This document shows, one piece after another, positions 25,901-36,127 of a stretch of DNA of 64,000 nucleotides. The notes beneath the pieces are model-generated. The model was given only the letters and a program-made list of their open reading frames with translations. It made no database searches and was not told where the DNA came from. A program made the position numbers and the translations under genes. Source of the stretch: Chrysoperla carnea (taxonomy: Eukaryota > Arthropoda > Insecta > Neuroptera > Chrysopidae); NCBI RefSeq assembly GCF_905475395.1, contig NC_058342.1, positions 16,588,640-16,652,639 of the forward strand, in the 5' to 3' direction. How positions within the stretch are numbered: the stretch's first letter is position 1; every line of letters begins with the position of its first letter.

Positions 25901-28900
25901 GTGTCAGAAACAATTCGTAAATTGTTACCCGAAATAATCTTCCGTACATTAGAACGTTGGAACTGTCTTAACGCGAGCCTTGGTTTCAACAATTCCATGT
26001 CGTATTAATCACAAATTACGAGAGATTCGGATATATAGGATGTGTCCCAGAAAGATCTTTAAGTTTATTAAAGTTGTAGGATTTCTAGAGCTCCTTTGAA
26101 GCAAAGGAGGTACAATAAATCCAATTGGTCGCAATACAAAAAAATTTCTAAGACTTACTCCTAACTCAAATGTAATATAATCTAATCTAACCAGGAATAA
26201 AAATGTAATGAATTACAAATTAAATAAGATAATATGATTTTGATTTCAGAGCGAATCGAATAATTTCAGTGGCCTTAAGTTTAGTAGTAATAGGAATAAA
26301 CACATATTTTGTATTAAGCAATATTTTACAAGGAGAAGACAGTATCGAATGGTATTGGATGGTACCAGCGTTTGTTTTTGGATTTTTATATCTATTATTT
26401 TGTATTTATTTAGCAATACATATGGCTGCGTCTATGGGTAATCAACGATTGATACAATCAGAGGTAACATTTATTGGATTCTTTCTTATGTCACGATTTG
26501 AACCGTTAATTTTTAGCAATTGAGTTGTTGAACAAAATTTTTATACCCTGTATATATAAATTTAGTCCCAAGTTTGTAACGGCTAAAAATAGTGATGCTG
26601 CGAACAAAATTTTCTATTTCCGGTTATCCGTCTGTCCGCCTGTCTGTGAACACGATAACTCAAAGACGAAAAGAGATGTCAAGCTGAAAGTTCGTAAATG
26701 AGCAACATAGGTTAATTGGGTCTTGGGTCTTGAGTCCGTAAGACAAAATTTGTAAACCGTTATAGATTTTTTCCAAATTATGTTTTCTTAAAAACTACTC
26801 TTTTTTTTCCTAATTTTCCCGTTGAAAAACCGCACTGGATAATTTTTTTTAATCTTAAGCTTTTTTGCTTGTATTATTCTCCAAAAAACAATGAAAGAAA
26901 AAAATAATATGAGCTTTGGTTTTTGATCGGAGAAAGATGATTTTAGCTTGAGACATACCATGGGAGGGCAGCTATAGCACAGTTGAGAAGGATGGTGGTA
27001 CTCTTGACAGTGCACTGTCGATTGAACTATCACCTTCATAACATGTGGATCTCTAATGATCCGACTTGTAGAGTTTGACGATGATGAAATCTCCATATAT
27101 TTTATTTGCACCTGCAGAAATTTGCAGGGCGTTAGATTCAGAATGTTCAGATCCATCAATCCTGGAAGAGATAACGACAGAGAAGCTGTTGGCTATCTGC
27201 GTCGCGCCTGGCCTCGATAAAAAGGCATTCATCATCTTATTTTAAATGTTTTTAAATTCTTTTTTTTCAGATCGTTGGAAAATATGTATTGGGTCCCGTA
27301 GACGCAAGGTTTGCATGTGACAATCCTATAACCTACTCAAGGTAATTTCAAATAAATTTCAAAACTTCTCTTGTTTTCCTTTTTTTTTTTATTGAGGACT
27401 TCATTCTTCTTCATTCTTGTTTTTGTCGTGAATTGCTTTATATGTAATACTAACATTGGTAGTTGGGCTACAGTTGCAACTTTGGGTCTTAAATTTTTTA
27501 CAAAATTAATCAATTCAGAGTGATTCACGTTTGATTTATTTTTTGTGATGCACAAAGTTTATATAAAAAAAGGTTCCATTTTCGATATTATTTTTAAATG
27601 TGCCGCCATTTTGGTGTTTTGGTGTTCTACAATGTCATGTATTGTGGACAAATAACAAGTGAAAACGTCCCGGTTAAAGAAAATGACGAAATATTCCATC
27701 GATGATCTTAATTGAATCCATAGTGTTACATTTAGGATGTTATTATACCATGTATTTAAATGAAATATATCAAGGTATACTAAGTTTAGTCCCAAGTTTG
27801 TAACGCTTAACAATATGATGCTACGAACAAAGTTTTGGCTTTTTTTCTTCGTTGTTTTTTAGAAGACTGTTAAAACCTTTCGACAATTTTTCTTGTGGGA
27901 CTGTGTATGATCGTGGTCTTCTCGAAAACGAAAATAAAATTCTTAGCACAAAAATTCCATACCAGATTTTCAATCAGACTTTGATTAACAAAGATTGTTT
28001 CCATTAATGGTACATCGGATTATTTAAGTTAACGCTTTTCGAATAAGTGACCGTGAATCGCTCTGAATATTTTTAAACAAACATTTTCGAAAAATCAATT
28101 TGATAACTTATTATTTTGTGCATATGATAGCTTTGATTCGCCCCCAGTCGATTGGAGACATTCACAAACCGAGCTGATGACATAAAACCGATATTTAAAA
28201 AATAAAAACACAAAAAAAAGCTGAAAAAAACGTCCAACCAGAGTTTATACAGAGAGTTCGTATGTGTTTGATATTTTTTTTTTTACAAATATTTTTCTCA
28301 ATTTTAGTTTGCGTTAAATTATAGATATTTTTTTTTATAATTTCCAATTTCCAACAATCCAAGAAAATTTAAAGAAAGATCATTATTTTTCTCTTACAAA
28401 TGTTGAGAAAACAACAGAAACAAGGAAGTGATGGGGAGTAGGTTTATAATTGGTTACACGCATGAATAAAATTTTTATTTATTAATCCTAATCAATTTAC
28501 GAAATTGGTATAATTTTATGAATTAGCTTATCAATTATCTTGTAGAAGATTAAAAAAAAATAAAATAAAATAGTCGACAAGCGCCGATAATAAGTGACGT
28601 CATTTCATGCTACTAGAAATATAGCATGCCATCTGTCTTTTCAATATATCTACAGGCATGTATAGCAAAAGTAAGGCAATATGAGTCTCATCCTTGGACA
28701 AAATATCTAGGGAAAAATATTTTTGGACAAAATATACTTAGAAATTTAATTAAACCTTTAAAATTAATGTTTTACCATAGTTTTCCGGATTGACCATGCT
28801 CTAATAGGGAATATTCATGTATTTTTTTATATTTTTAATTCATTGTTTACACCGTTATAACATAGTAAAAAATATAAATATTAATATGTGATCTGTCAGT

Positions 28901-31900
28901 TTGTGACAGTTCAATGTACTGTTTACTACAGGTGTAATACCCCCGTATGTAGTAATTATAGTATATATCCATGATAATACCATACAAAATATAAGTAATT
29001 AATACCATACAGTATGTCAACAAGTCTGACAAGCCACATACTATCGCGTTACGTTCGTTTTAAAATTTGAATTTCTTTCACTGAATTTGTACTTTTATTA
29101 ATTAATTTTATGTAATTAAAAAGATATTAATTACTAAAATATTGGTTAAGTTCAAAGGTCCAACCAAAAGTTACGGAAAAAAAATATTTGAACCAAATTT
29201 AAATTTCATGAATATTCCCCATTGGGCACAGATCTGCGCGTTTTTTTGGGCTTTACGATAACGTGTCTAAAATTCACAGGCGTTATACTTTAAGGTTGTT
29301 ATGAGAGTGGAAAGGGTCTCATTGTTCCTCTCACTCTGTCCCATGCAAAATGTATAGATAGAAGTATCTGCTACCAACCTAAAAACTCAATTTTATGATT
29401 TTCTTATTCGAAAAAAATTATTGAAAAAAAAAACGGAAAAAATGGGCATATCTGGATCCCAGGACCTACTAATGACCTTTAGTTTTCGGGAAATTGTGCG
29501 CATTTACTCTAGCTACAACTTTTGAATGAAAACTTTTTTGATTTGATCCCTCTGTTCAAACTTAGACCCTAGAAAAGCAAAATTTCCATGTTGAATTCAA
29601 ATTTTTCGGATACAAATGGCCATATTTTTTCTTCCTCACCACGGGGAGCAAAATAACCCAAAAATTCGTGATCAGCGCATATTGCCCCTTAGAAAAGTAT
29701 TTCCAGCCATTCGCAAAAAAAATCCACAAAACCTATCAGGAGACTAACCTATAAAACCAAGAACAGGAATGACTTCATATTTTGATTAGGTTTAACATTG
29801 ATTGGCAATTTTTTGAAAAGTTTATATTTAAATAGCATTTTCTTTATAACAACCTTAAATATTTCGTCTAATAAATAATTGAGTTAAGAAGTCTAAAGAT
29901 ATTCTGCCCTAAGGATATTTTGTCCAAGTACGAAAACGAATGGAACCAACAACTATAATCAAAAATATATTTCTTACTTTCTAGTACGAAAGCATGCTTT
30001 TCTTTTGAGAATTGTGCGTATATCCAATTATTTTCAAAAAACTTTAAAATAGAAGTTACACAACTTATAAAATACCTAAAAAATTTCTAAAGCAGGATGT
30101 CCAGTAATGGAGAATGATAAGATTTTACAAAATGTTTTCGATGATATTTTAGTTAATATTTTCTCAAGCCGCTTGATGTCTATTTAGAATAATTGCAATT
30201 TGGTAATTCAATCATTCTGACATCAGGGCAGTCTTTCCCATTTTCTTTTACCTTGCGCAGTACCTATCCCGCCTGTGAATGCCAGGTTTACCACTATCAT
30301 TGACAATACTTTTAAGCTAACTAGATGGATCAAATCCGTGCTCTAAATGTTTACAAATATACTTAACTTTATTTTAAAGTATTAAATTTAAAAAAAAAAA
30401 TGGAACATAAAAATTGAGTCTTTTTATTGAGAAGGAGACGCAGACTGATTTTCACACCCCGACGACTAATAGCGTTAAAACGATCTTTTTTGACATTATG
30501 TAAAGAAACGCAATATTCGAAATTACTGGACATCCTGAACCAATTGTCGTAAATAATATTATGCATGCCCAACTTTTATTAATTATTGGGGAGCCAAATA
30601 ATATTAAAACCAGGAAATATTTCTCTTCAAAATCAAATAACGTCAATTTCTCGTTTTTCAGTACCGATTCTGTCCTGCAATCATAAAATTCGACAATATA
30701 CATATTATATAATGATAACAAAAAAAAGCTAAGCTTTATTTATGTTAAGGCCGTTGTGATGTATGTATTTTAAGTTTTGTTTTGTTATTATATAAAAATC
30801 TCATTTATCATTTTAAAATTTGTATAAAGTAAACAAAAACAGTTTTATATGATTATTTACCAAAAAATATTAAATAAATGTTTTATTTTAAAAATTAAAT
30901 ATAAGGTTCGAAATTCATTTTATTGCTTTAATTTTGTTTGCTTAAGGTGGTTTTATACCGAAATTAACGCCATCTGTTAGTAAAATACTCGTGTTACACA
31001 AGAACCGGGAATTATAAAATGAATCAGGTCCTTATCGTTTAATCATCAATATTCATTTTCTCTTCTTTAAAGCAAGTTCATTTGAGCCAACGCACTTAAA
31101 CCAACATTTTTCCAATTTCCGAAAAACATTTTAAATTCGCTCTTCGACATGGCTTTCAGTATGTAGAAGGTGTAAATCGACTTGGAAAAGCTACAAATGT
31201 AAGAAAAGTTTGAGACGATGGAAAAGTTTAATATCGGTCGTAGAGCTTTTGAAATACAAATTCCCGGTCCTTCTTGGACAGGGTATTTATTTAAATTAGA
31301 AAATAAAAAACTGAGAAATGGGCCATCATCAAATATGCCGTTATATGACTTTTAACAAAGTTTTGTAGGTTTAAACGAGTGCTGAATAATGGGTTCGAAA
31401 TTCTGGCTTGATTATTTTTTGGTATAAAGCTACCTTAATAATGCATATTTACATGGATCGATAGCCACTAAGCGCTTGAAATATATCATCGATTGATTAC
31501 CTGGAAAAATATAATTTTTAATACCCCTGTAATATAAAATCTTAATGGCTTTTACATCAAATTCGAATACTTTGTAATTGTTCGCATCAAAGAAGCTTTC
31601 GAAAAGTATATTAATCATTTTTGTACAGAACTTGATATTTTTCGCTTTAAAAATATAACAGAGGGATGCTGTTTTCGAAACGAAAAATATTTAACAAGAT
31701 CTTTAGTTTATCGTAAGATTGCATTACTTACGATCATTTGGAATAAAAGCTAAGATAAGAAATGGTCATTTTGTTTGTAAAAAACTGAAATTTTAATAAA
31801 AATTCCATCCGATGAATGTTTGAAGGAAAGTAATTGACAAAGATCAAAATTCAAAATTTTAAAGAGGTGACATCTATTAACGATCAATCGAAAATTTCAT

Positions 31901-33303
31901 ACGAAGGAATTATTTCGAAACACAAATACCAAATCATTCTAGTATAATTAAATTTTATACGGAATTCCTAGAAATAACAACGCAAAGCAAGAATCACAAA
32001 ACCATAGTATTTAATCACGAATCATATAAACAATGCATATCCCTTTTTCTAAGTACAAAATTTGAATTTCCCGCGTTACATATACATCACTTAATATCAA
32101 AAATTTCAAAATTAAGAATAAAAACACGCTTTTATCGTGATTTTTATACTTCAAGCGTTAGATAACTTTTTGAACGATAATATTTCAAATGACCTACTTT
32201 TATTTACATTTCTTTGTATAACTTATATTTTTGGGGTGCGTTCTGGTACTACATTTTCAAATCATTTATTTCATAAACAACGTATTCCTTTGTTATATAT
32301 GTTTCATTTAAAATTAATATCAAAAAACAACATAAACTATTTCATATTTCACAGTCTTCAGAAGAAAACACAGACTAATGAACCCAGTCAATAACACAAA
32401 TTCTCATAAACATATTTTAAAAAAATACATAGTTGTTAATCTTTTTTAACCATCATCACATTATTGGAGTCTCGGATACTAAAACTAGGAATGTAAGTAG
32501 GAATTTTTTTGTGTTTGTAATTTGGTGTGTTTGTTATTAACAAAACAATCGTATTTTTTTTTTTTTTTTAATTTGGGTTTTTAGTTTTTTTACTTATCGA
32601 AGTTTTACGGTTTTATGAAGAGGATATGGAAATCAATTCTGTACGTTCTTTGCGTATAGAAGTTGCCACTTTAAAAGGATTCTTCGTTATACGTCACTGC
32701 CATTTATCGACATTACGTAAATGTGAAGTAACAGTTAACGGATGGCAGTTAATGGTTTAACTCTCTGACCTAAAGTCCGTTGACGTCAAAGCGTTTCTAC
32801 TGTTCCTTAACAGCTCCAAATAGTTCATGAAGTAGTGGCCGGGGGTGGGCTAAACCTTTTTTTGATATCACAACAGAGCCTATGATCTAAGTGTGCCCTA
32901 CCCCAGGTCAGCCACTCCAACCTAGTGGTTTAAGTACCATATCCTCTTAACATATTAGTTTATTTATTTCAATCAGTGGCGGATTCAAGAGGATTAATGC
33001 AGACTTTCCAGATTTCTTTCTTAGTCTTGTATTTATAAAATTACGAGTAGTGAAGGCTTTTAGGGTCCGGCATAAAGGTGTATACTAAACTTCAATTAGT
33101 TTTTTTTTTTTCAAAACCTTTGGATTTTAAGAGTTGGGATTTAGACACTGCATTTTTTTCCTGCTTGTTAATTCGTCACTGATAACAACAATATTTCAAT
33201 TGTTTCTTTAAAATTTTAATTTTTTTATTTTAGCACAATGGAAAATCCCATGTACAAATTACATGACGCATCGAGTTCTGTGAACATTGTTGAAAAATTT
33301 TGA
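16805..33303 (+). CDS. Mvl: Nramp-family proton-coupled divalent metal transporter (Malvolio/DMT1 homologue), 11 coding exons
   Basis: Joined exons are 16805-16975, 19095-19217, 19283-19509, 21237-21531, 23024-23227, 23599-23688, 24807-24875, 24944-25167, 26250-26463, 27271-27341 and 33234-33303. They sum to 1758 bases, giving 585 residues, close to the usual length of insect Malvolio and vertebrate DMT1. All introns are GT-AG and all phases agree. Family hallmarks are visible: the helix 1 DPGN motif (Asp81, Asn84), the helix 6 MPH motif (Met260, His262) within a conserved MPHNLYLHS stretch, and the transport signature [10 protein letters not shown] at 377-386. I count twelve hydrophobic segments between hydrophilic ends, with a sequon at Asn341 in the loop between helices 7 and 8. 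Family knowledge: NRAMP proteins co-transport Fe2+ or Mn2+ with protons at the plasma membrane or endosomes. The start is the first ATG 20 bases after a good acceptor (ends 16784), so at least one upstream untranslated exon exists. The last intron is about 5.9 kb and strongly repeat-laden. Confidence 0.96.
17269..18976. mobile_element. Degenerate hAT element in Mvl intron 1
   Basis: Inverted ends CCCGTGCGCAGGAATTA (about 17274) and TAATTCCTGCGCACGGGC (about 18955). The interior has minus-strand fragments resembling those at 25620-25740 (TTGTCACAGGTAAAACTGCC) and 38955-39270. A further GTCCGTGCGC end-like sequence at 18708 suggests internal rearrangement. No intact frame. Confidence 0.5.
19095..19217 (+). 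CDS. Mvl: Mvl coding exon 2 (residues 58-98, helix 1 with DPGN)
   Basis: It encodes the strongly conserved block [17 protein letters not shown] followed by DPGNIESDL. Asp81 and Asn84 correspond to metal ligands of the family. Phase 0 on both sides, GTAAGT donor. Confidence 0.97.
19283..19509 (+). CDS. Mvl: Mvl coding exon 3 (residues 99-173, helices 2-4)
   Basis: The preceding intron is only 65 bases. The exon holds the conserved [11 protein letters not shown] loop and the stretch [14 protein letters not shown]. It ends in phase 2 (AAAAG before GTTTGT), and the split Arg174 codon is completed by the G at 21237. An open frame runs past the donor for a few codons, but the family alignment places the junction here. 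Confidence 0.94.
19599..20256. mobile_element. Inverted-repeat miniature element in Mvl intron 3
   Basis: Ends CAGGGTGGGTCATTTTAA and its near-complement TTAAAATGACCCACTCTG, 658 bases apart, with further inverted similarity inward (GGCTAATAGC / GATTAGCTAC). No target duplication could be settled. Confidence 0.7.
20261..21133 (+). mobile_element. pogo/Tigger-type transposon relic in Mvl intron 3
   Basis: 873 bases flanked by TA, with ends TAGTGGAACTTGG / CCAGGTTTCACTG. The interior encodes a broken CENP-B-like helix-turn-helix: [17 protein letters not shown], then [18 protein letters not shown], interrupted by stop codons and lacking the catalytic domain. A second fragment lies at 59162-59425. 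Confidence 0.75.
21237..21531 (+). CDS. Mvl: Mvl coding exon 4 (residues 174-272, through helix 6)
   Basis: Encodes [22 protein letters not shown] and the helix 6 block [17 protein letters not shown]. Met260 and His262 are the second half of the metal site. Cys240 and Cys243 lie in the preceding loop. Donor is AAG before GTAAGG, phase 0. Confidence 0.97.
21707..22194. mobile_element. Palindromic miniature element in Mvl intron 4
   Basis: 488 bases flanked by TATA on both sides, with ends CAGGGTGTCCCGTAAG / CTTACGAACACTCTG. Inverted similarity extends nearly to the centre (TGCATCAGGTAGAAAATAAA and its complement), around a poly-A spacer near 21944. TA target suggests a mariner-related element. 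Confidence 0.75.
23024..23227 (+). CDS. Mvl: Mvl coding exon 5 (residues 273-340, helix 7 and start of large loop)
   Basis: Begins with the charged [16 protein letters not shown] segment, followed by a long hydrophobic helix (about 289-315) and the first part of the extracytosolic loop. Ends at CCA before GTAAGT, phase 0. Confidence 0.96.
23599..23688 (+). CDS. Mvl: Mvl coding exon 6 (residues 341-370, helix 8)
   Basis: Starts with [14 protein letters not shown], which provides the only N-glycosylation sequon I noted in this loop (Asn341), and continues into helix 8 ([14 protein letters not shown]). Thirty complete codons, GTACGT donor. Confidence 0.94.
23765..24699. mobile_element. TTAA-flanked element, family C, in Mvl intron 6
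   Basis: Ends GGATGTTTGGGA / TCCCAAACGTCC bounded by TTAA (23761-23764) and TTTA (24700-24703). It includes a hAT transposase fragment at 23860-24054. A related left end occurs at 52473 (after TTAA 52469-52472), with shared interior sequence to about 52790. Confidence 0.6.
23860..24054 (+). pseudogene. hAT transposase C-terminal fragment in Mvl intron 6
   Basis: Reads [20 protein letters not shown] then [14 protein letters not shown], typical of the hAT dimerisation region. It lies within the TTAA-flanked element 23765-24699. Confidence 0.65.
24807..24875 (+). CDS. Mvl: Mvl coding exon 7 (residues 371-393, transport signature)
   Basis: A 69-base exon carrying the family signature [18 protein letters not shown]. 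It is flanked by a 1.1-kb intron holding a TTAA-flanked element and by a 68-base intron. Phase 0 on both sides. Confidence 0.96.
24944..25167 (+). CDS. Mvl: Mvl coding exon 8 (residues 394-467, helices 9-10)
   Basis: Encodes [17 protein letters not shown], then the helix 10 region [15 protein letters not shown] and the FVNGL turn. It ends in phase 2, and Leu468 is split across the junction (TT then A at 26250). Confidence 0.97.
25552..25998 (-). pseudogene. hAT transposase fragment in Mvl intron 8
   Basis: A 148-codon minus-strand frame contains [20 protein letters not shown] then [10 protein letters not shown], the hAT C-terminal region, preceded by a segment consistent with the middle of such a transposase. 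Truncated at both ends. Confidence 0.7.
26250..26463 (+). CDS. Mvl: Mvl coding exon 9 (residues 468-539, helices 11-12)
   Basis: Starts [10 protein letters not shown] and contains two hydrophobic helices (about 472-491 and 504-526), ending with the polar turn [10 protein letters not shown] at a GAG before GTAACA donor. Reading through the donor would add about 20 unrelated residues before a stop. Confidence 0.94.
26541..26768 (-). repeat. R1 partial copy in Mvl intron 9
   Basis: Contains the AGTTTGTAACG, TCCGTCTGTCCGCC and AACACGATAACTCA blocks, then breaks off near the conserved GTAAACCGTTA. Confidence 0.7.
27271..27341 (+). CDS. Mvl: Mvl coding exon 10 (residues 540-562, C-terminal tail, part 1)
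   Basis: Acceptor TTTTTTTCAG, then [17 protein letters not shown], ending in phase 2 (TCA AG before GTAATT). If the intron is retained, the frame reads one Arg codon and stops at once, giving a 563-residue form. Confidence 0.8.
27743..27838 (-). repeat. R1 terminal fragment in Mvl intron 10
   Basis: Only the first 95 bases (TATACCATG... through GCTACGAACAAAG) are present. Confidence 0.65.
29280..29840. repeat. Dispersed repeat in Mvl intron 10, inverted copy at about 44540-44990
   Basis: Shared blocks include GGCATATCTGGATCCCAGG-like, TGACCTTTAG-like and TTTTCGAAAAAAAT-like sequence in inverse order in the second place. No coding frame. Confidence 0.5.
30093..30538. mobile_element. Inverted-repeat element in Mvl intron 10
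   Basis: 446 bases with ends CAGGATGTCCAGTAAT and ATTACTGGACATCCTG, a perfect 16-base inverted pair. Internal sequence unrecognised. Confidence 0.65.
33234..33303 (+). CDS. Mvl: Mvl terminal coding exon 11 (residues 563-585, stop TGA)
   Basis: After a T-rich tract ending TTTTAG, the exon completes Ser563 and encodes [20 protein letters not shown] followed by KF and TGA at 33301. The phase match and strong acceptor support it, but the 5.9-kb distance from exon 10 makes it less certain than the rest. The polar tail with MENPMY resembles a cytosolic sorting tail, but I do not assign a motif. Confidence 0.7.
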
Positions 33304-33712
33304 ATATTTTTTTTGTAGTTTTTTAGATTTAAATTCTCAAATTTATATTGTTGATATTTCTATGAAAATATGAAACAATTTTACCATGAAGGTTTTACTC
33401 TTCCATCTCGTGGCAAAATGATTTACTAAAAATAACAAGCAATTCTATGAAAAGATGAATTCTGTTACATTTTCTATAACGGAAAAGTTTTATTTAGTCT
33501 TGTATTTGTTTCCAAGTTTATCACAGTTTTTTGTTTGTTTTTTATATTGTTTGTATAGATTTAATCGATGAAATCTTGGATTGAACAACTTTGTTTCAGG
33601 AATTGATTCATTTGATAAAATCCAATTCAATGAACAGCTCATTGACTCCTTTAATAATTCTTCACTTAAAAGGAATCAAAAGTATGATCATTTTAATGAT
33701 TTAAATCAAATG

Positions 33713-33718
33713 AATAAA
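33713..33718 (+). terminator. Candidate Mvl polyadenylation signal
   Basis: An AATAAA lies about 410 bases after the Mvl stop codon. Another lies near 33960. No CAGTG loop of an iron-responsive element was seen between the stop and this point. Confidence 0.35.
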
Positions 33719-34189
33719 TTTTTGAATCATAATGATTTAGCTCAGTACTAGATTTAAGTACTAAGTACTTATTTTCAAAAGAACTTAAGTATAGAAAACC
33801 TTTTATTAAAAAATTATGCCAATTGCACGTTTTTTTTATAAATAGGGAAAAAAACTTGAATAATTTAAAAAAAAAAAAAGCATACAAGCAGAGCAGAGTA
33901 AATATTTTAAAATTTATTATATGTATATTTTTTATTTGTTAATTTTATAAATTTTATTTAAATAAAAATTAATTATTGTGAAATGTTAAATTTTATTTTC
34001 TTTTTTTTTAACCTTATTTATCTCAAAAAACAAAGACATTAAAGACGATGCTGCTATAACGGTAAGATGAGATGACCAAAAAAGAATTGTCCGCTTTTTT
34101 ATATTTTCTACTAGACAGAATCTAGTCCTACTTTAAATTTCAAAACTATTTCTAAATTTTTGTTTTATAGAACAAACTCTAATTTCTAA

Positions 34190-34384
34190 AGGCTCAGTTA
34201 AATTGAAACGTCAAGCGACGTAAAACACTGGCGTTATCTTATCAAAAGCCAGAATTTGTTACGCCGTGTCATTTATATGTAACCACAGACATAGACAATG
34301 TCTGTGTATGTAACGTAACGTAACAAATGCTAGGCTACTGATTGGATTAATGCCAGTGTTTAACGTCATTTTGAAGCTTAGCCC
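34190..34384. mobile_element. Short palindromic element upstream of the Muted-like gene
   Basis: Arms CGTCAAGCGACGTAAAACAC and its diverged complement flank a central ACATAGACAATGTCTGTGT hairpin. Confidence 0.5.
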
Positions 34385-34769
34385 TAATTCTAACCTTCAT
34401 GGCTACAATTGACTCTTTTATTGATGTCAGCTGAGTAATGTTTAATCTCGGTTTTCAATAGACAATAAATCATCGTTAAGTCAATTATTACGCAAATCAT
34501 TAAGAAACTTCACAACAAATGTTTTACCAAACAAGATTAGCTATCAATAGTAGTTTGTTGGCGTGCCGCAGTGGCGCGAGGTTGTTACAATATGAATATA
34601 TGATATGAATTTTGTTTCATCATGAAGCCATTTTTCTCTTATTTTCTGACTTACTGTCATGAATCTATTTGTAAAGCCCTCCATTTCAGTAAGTCAGTAT
34701 GATAAAACAATTGTCAGTAAGTCAGATACAAATGAATTCGAGACAGTAAGTCAGAAAATAAGATAAAAA

Positions 34770-35000
34770 AATTTCATAAATAATATGTTTTAAATGGAAA
34801 TTAACATAATTACTTATTTAAATTTGTAAGAAAATAACATTAAATTTTCAATGTAAACCATAAATACAGTCCATAGACTTATATGTTCGTCCATACAATT
34901 ATTTTAATAAAGTAGTGTGTCGTTACATTGGCAACTCCCTGAAATAAAATTCATGCAGCGAATAAAACAAATTCATAAATATTGTCAACGATATTGTGAT
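34770..35000. repeat. Dispersed repeat, also at about 3640-3900
   Basis: TTTAAATTTGTRAGA, TTAAATTTTCAATGTAA and AAAGTAGTGTRTCGTTAC are shared in the same order and orientation. Confidence 0.6.
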
Positions 35001-35295
35001 TTTATGTGTATTGTAATCAGATTTTATGATATTAAAAATTCTTAAAAATTATACTTTTTATTTACAAATACATACAAAAATATTAACCTGAAATCATCTA
35101 GGAAAGCTGCTTCAACCAGCTTCTGAGCCATATTGGCTCCTATACTCGCATTAATTGAGTAGTCCAAGTAATCCATGAGTAGTCCATTTATTTAAGTCGA
35201 AGGTATTTGATGATATTGTACGATGGTACCAATCATTTTCTTATCAAAACAGTTGGCACGGCTGTATAATTTTCAAAAACATATGATCGAAAAAA

Positions 35296-35320
35296 ATGTC
35301 CCATCCCAGTTTATGTCAAG
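35296..35320 (+). CDS. Muted: Muted-like start exon (residues 1-8 and one base)
   Basis: ATG at 35296, eight codons (MSHPSLCQ) and one base before a GTATAT donor. It is in the phase needed by the next exon, forming a split Glu codon. The second ATG frame here (starting 35284) would put a stop after the junction, so it was not used. Short exon, modest support. Confidence 0.5.
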
Positions 35321-35743
35321 GTATATAATTTTATAGAAAATTTAATTTAAAAAAATATGAAAACATTATACAAAATTAATCAATGCATTTATTTTGTTTA
35401 GAAATTAGTACAATTTGGTCCGAATTATTTGATCATAGTGAATTTTTAAATACCGAAATAACAAAGTTTGTAAAACAGTTTGAGGTAACTAAAATAATGT
35501 TTATAGAAATAAATAAAGTACATTTTAAGTGATTTTATATGTGATATATTTTAGGAAAAACGACAGGATTCAGAAGTTGATCAATTATTAGCCACGCTTG
35601 AAACGGTGACCGATATACGTGATATTAAAATTGGACGATTTATGTTAGCAGCGAATAATCATTTACCATCATTGAATATTAATTTACCGAAAGCGTTAGC
35701 ATTGGCGGATAATATTTTACAAATTGAAAAAGAAATTTCTAAT
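35296..35743 (+). CDS. Muted: BLOC-1 subunit 5 (Muted) homologue, three coding exons, 3' end uncertain
   Basis: Exons 35296-35320, 35402-35484 and 35555-35743 join in frame across introns of 81 and 70 bases to give 99 residues. The diagnostic block is FLNTEITKFVKQFEEKR followed by acidic/polar sequence, matching the FVKEFEEKR core of vertebrate Muted/BLOC1S5; the preceding LFDHSEF matches its LLDHRP. The rest is predicted helical and coiled-coil. Family role: Muted is a subunit of BLOC-1, which works on endosome-derived transport to lysosome-related organelles. The third exon ends at a strong GTAAGT donor. Splicing to the acceptor at 37199 would add three residues and stop (37209-37211), 12 bases before the TMEM199 ATG, giving 102 residues. 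Reading through the donor would give 103. Either is much shorter than the roughly 187 residues of the human protein, so a downstream exon may have been missed. The 25-base start exon is the least certain part. Confidence 0.78.
35402..35484 (+). CDS. Muted: Muted-like coding exon 2 (residues 9-36)
   Basis: Acceptor TTTTGTTTAG at 35401. The exon encodes ISTIWSELFDHSEFLNTEI and TKFVKQFE, the conserved N-terminal region of the family, ending GAG before GTAACT in phase 0. Confidence 0.85.
35555..35743 (+). CDS. Muted: Muted-like coding exon 3 (residues 37-99)
   Basis: Acceptor ATTTTAG, then EKRQDSEVDQLLATLETVTD and a helical region rich in Leu, Asn and Ile, ending with EKEISN before a perfect GTAAGT donor. 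A NNHLP segment aligns with the NEHTLP of the human protein. Confidence 0.86.
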
Positions 35744-35789
35744 GTAAGTGTATAGAAATTGTCTGGTCGATTAGCTAGGCTCTTGTAAA

Positions 35790-36127
35790 CAGGGCTGCCA
35801 AATCTCTGATTTTAAGCCGGGGTCTCCGGTTTTCGAGGTGTTTCTCAGGTTTTCGAAACATAATCTCTGGTTTTTTGGCCACTTTTATAAGAAAAAAATT
35901 AATTTATAAAAAAAAATTTACTTTTTATATAAAATGGTAGACGCATGTAAAAAACAGTCTAAAAAAGTATGATTTTCTAAAAATGAGGTTAATATTTAAT
36001 TTAATACTGTGATAATATGTTAAATTTGTTAAAAATAAAAAAAATTTCATAATTTATTCTTTGTATATTTACGAAGACCAAAAAAGGTGATCTCCGGTTT
36101 CTTTGAAGTTTTGATTTGGCAGCCCTA
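35790..36127. mobile_element. hAT miniature element in the last Muted-like intron
   Basis: 338 bases with ends CAGGGCTGCCAAAT / ATTTGGCAGCCCTA, flanked by CTTGTAAA (35782-35789) and CTTGTAAG (36128-36135), an 8-bp duplication with one change. It begins 46 bases after the exon 3 donor. Confidence 0.85.

Noticed and set aside
33304..33720. Iron-responsive element in the Mvl 3' UTR
   Set aside because: DMT1 in mammals has one, but no CAGTG loop was found between the stop codon and the candidate polyadenylation signal.
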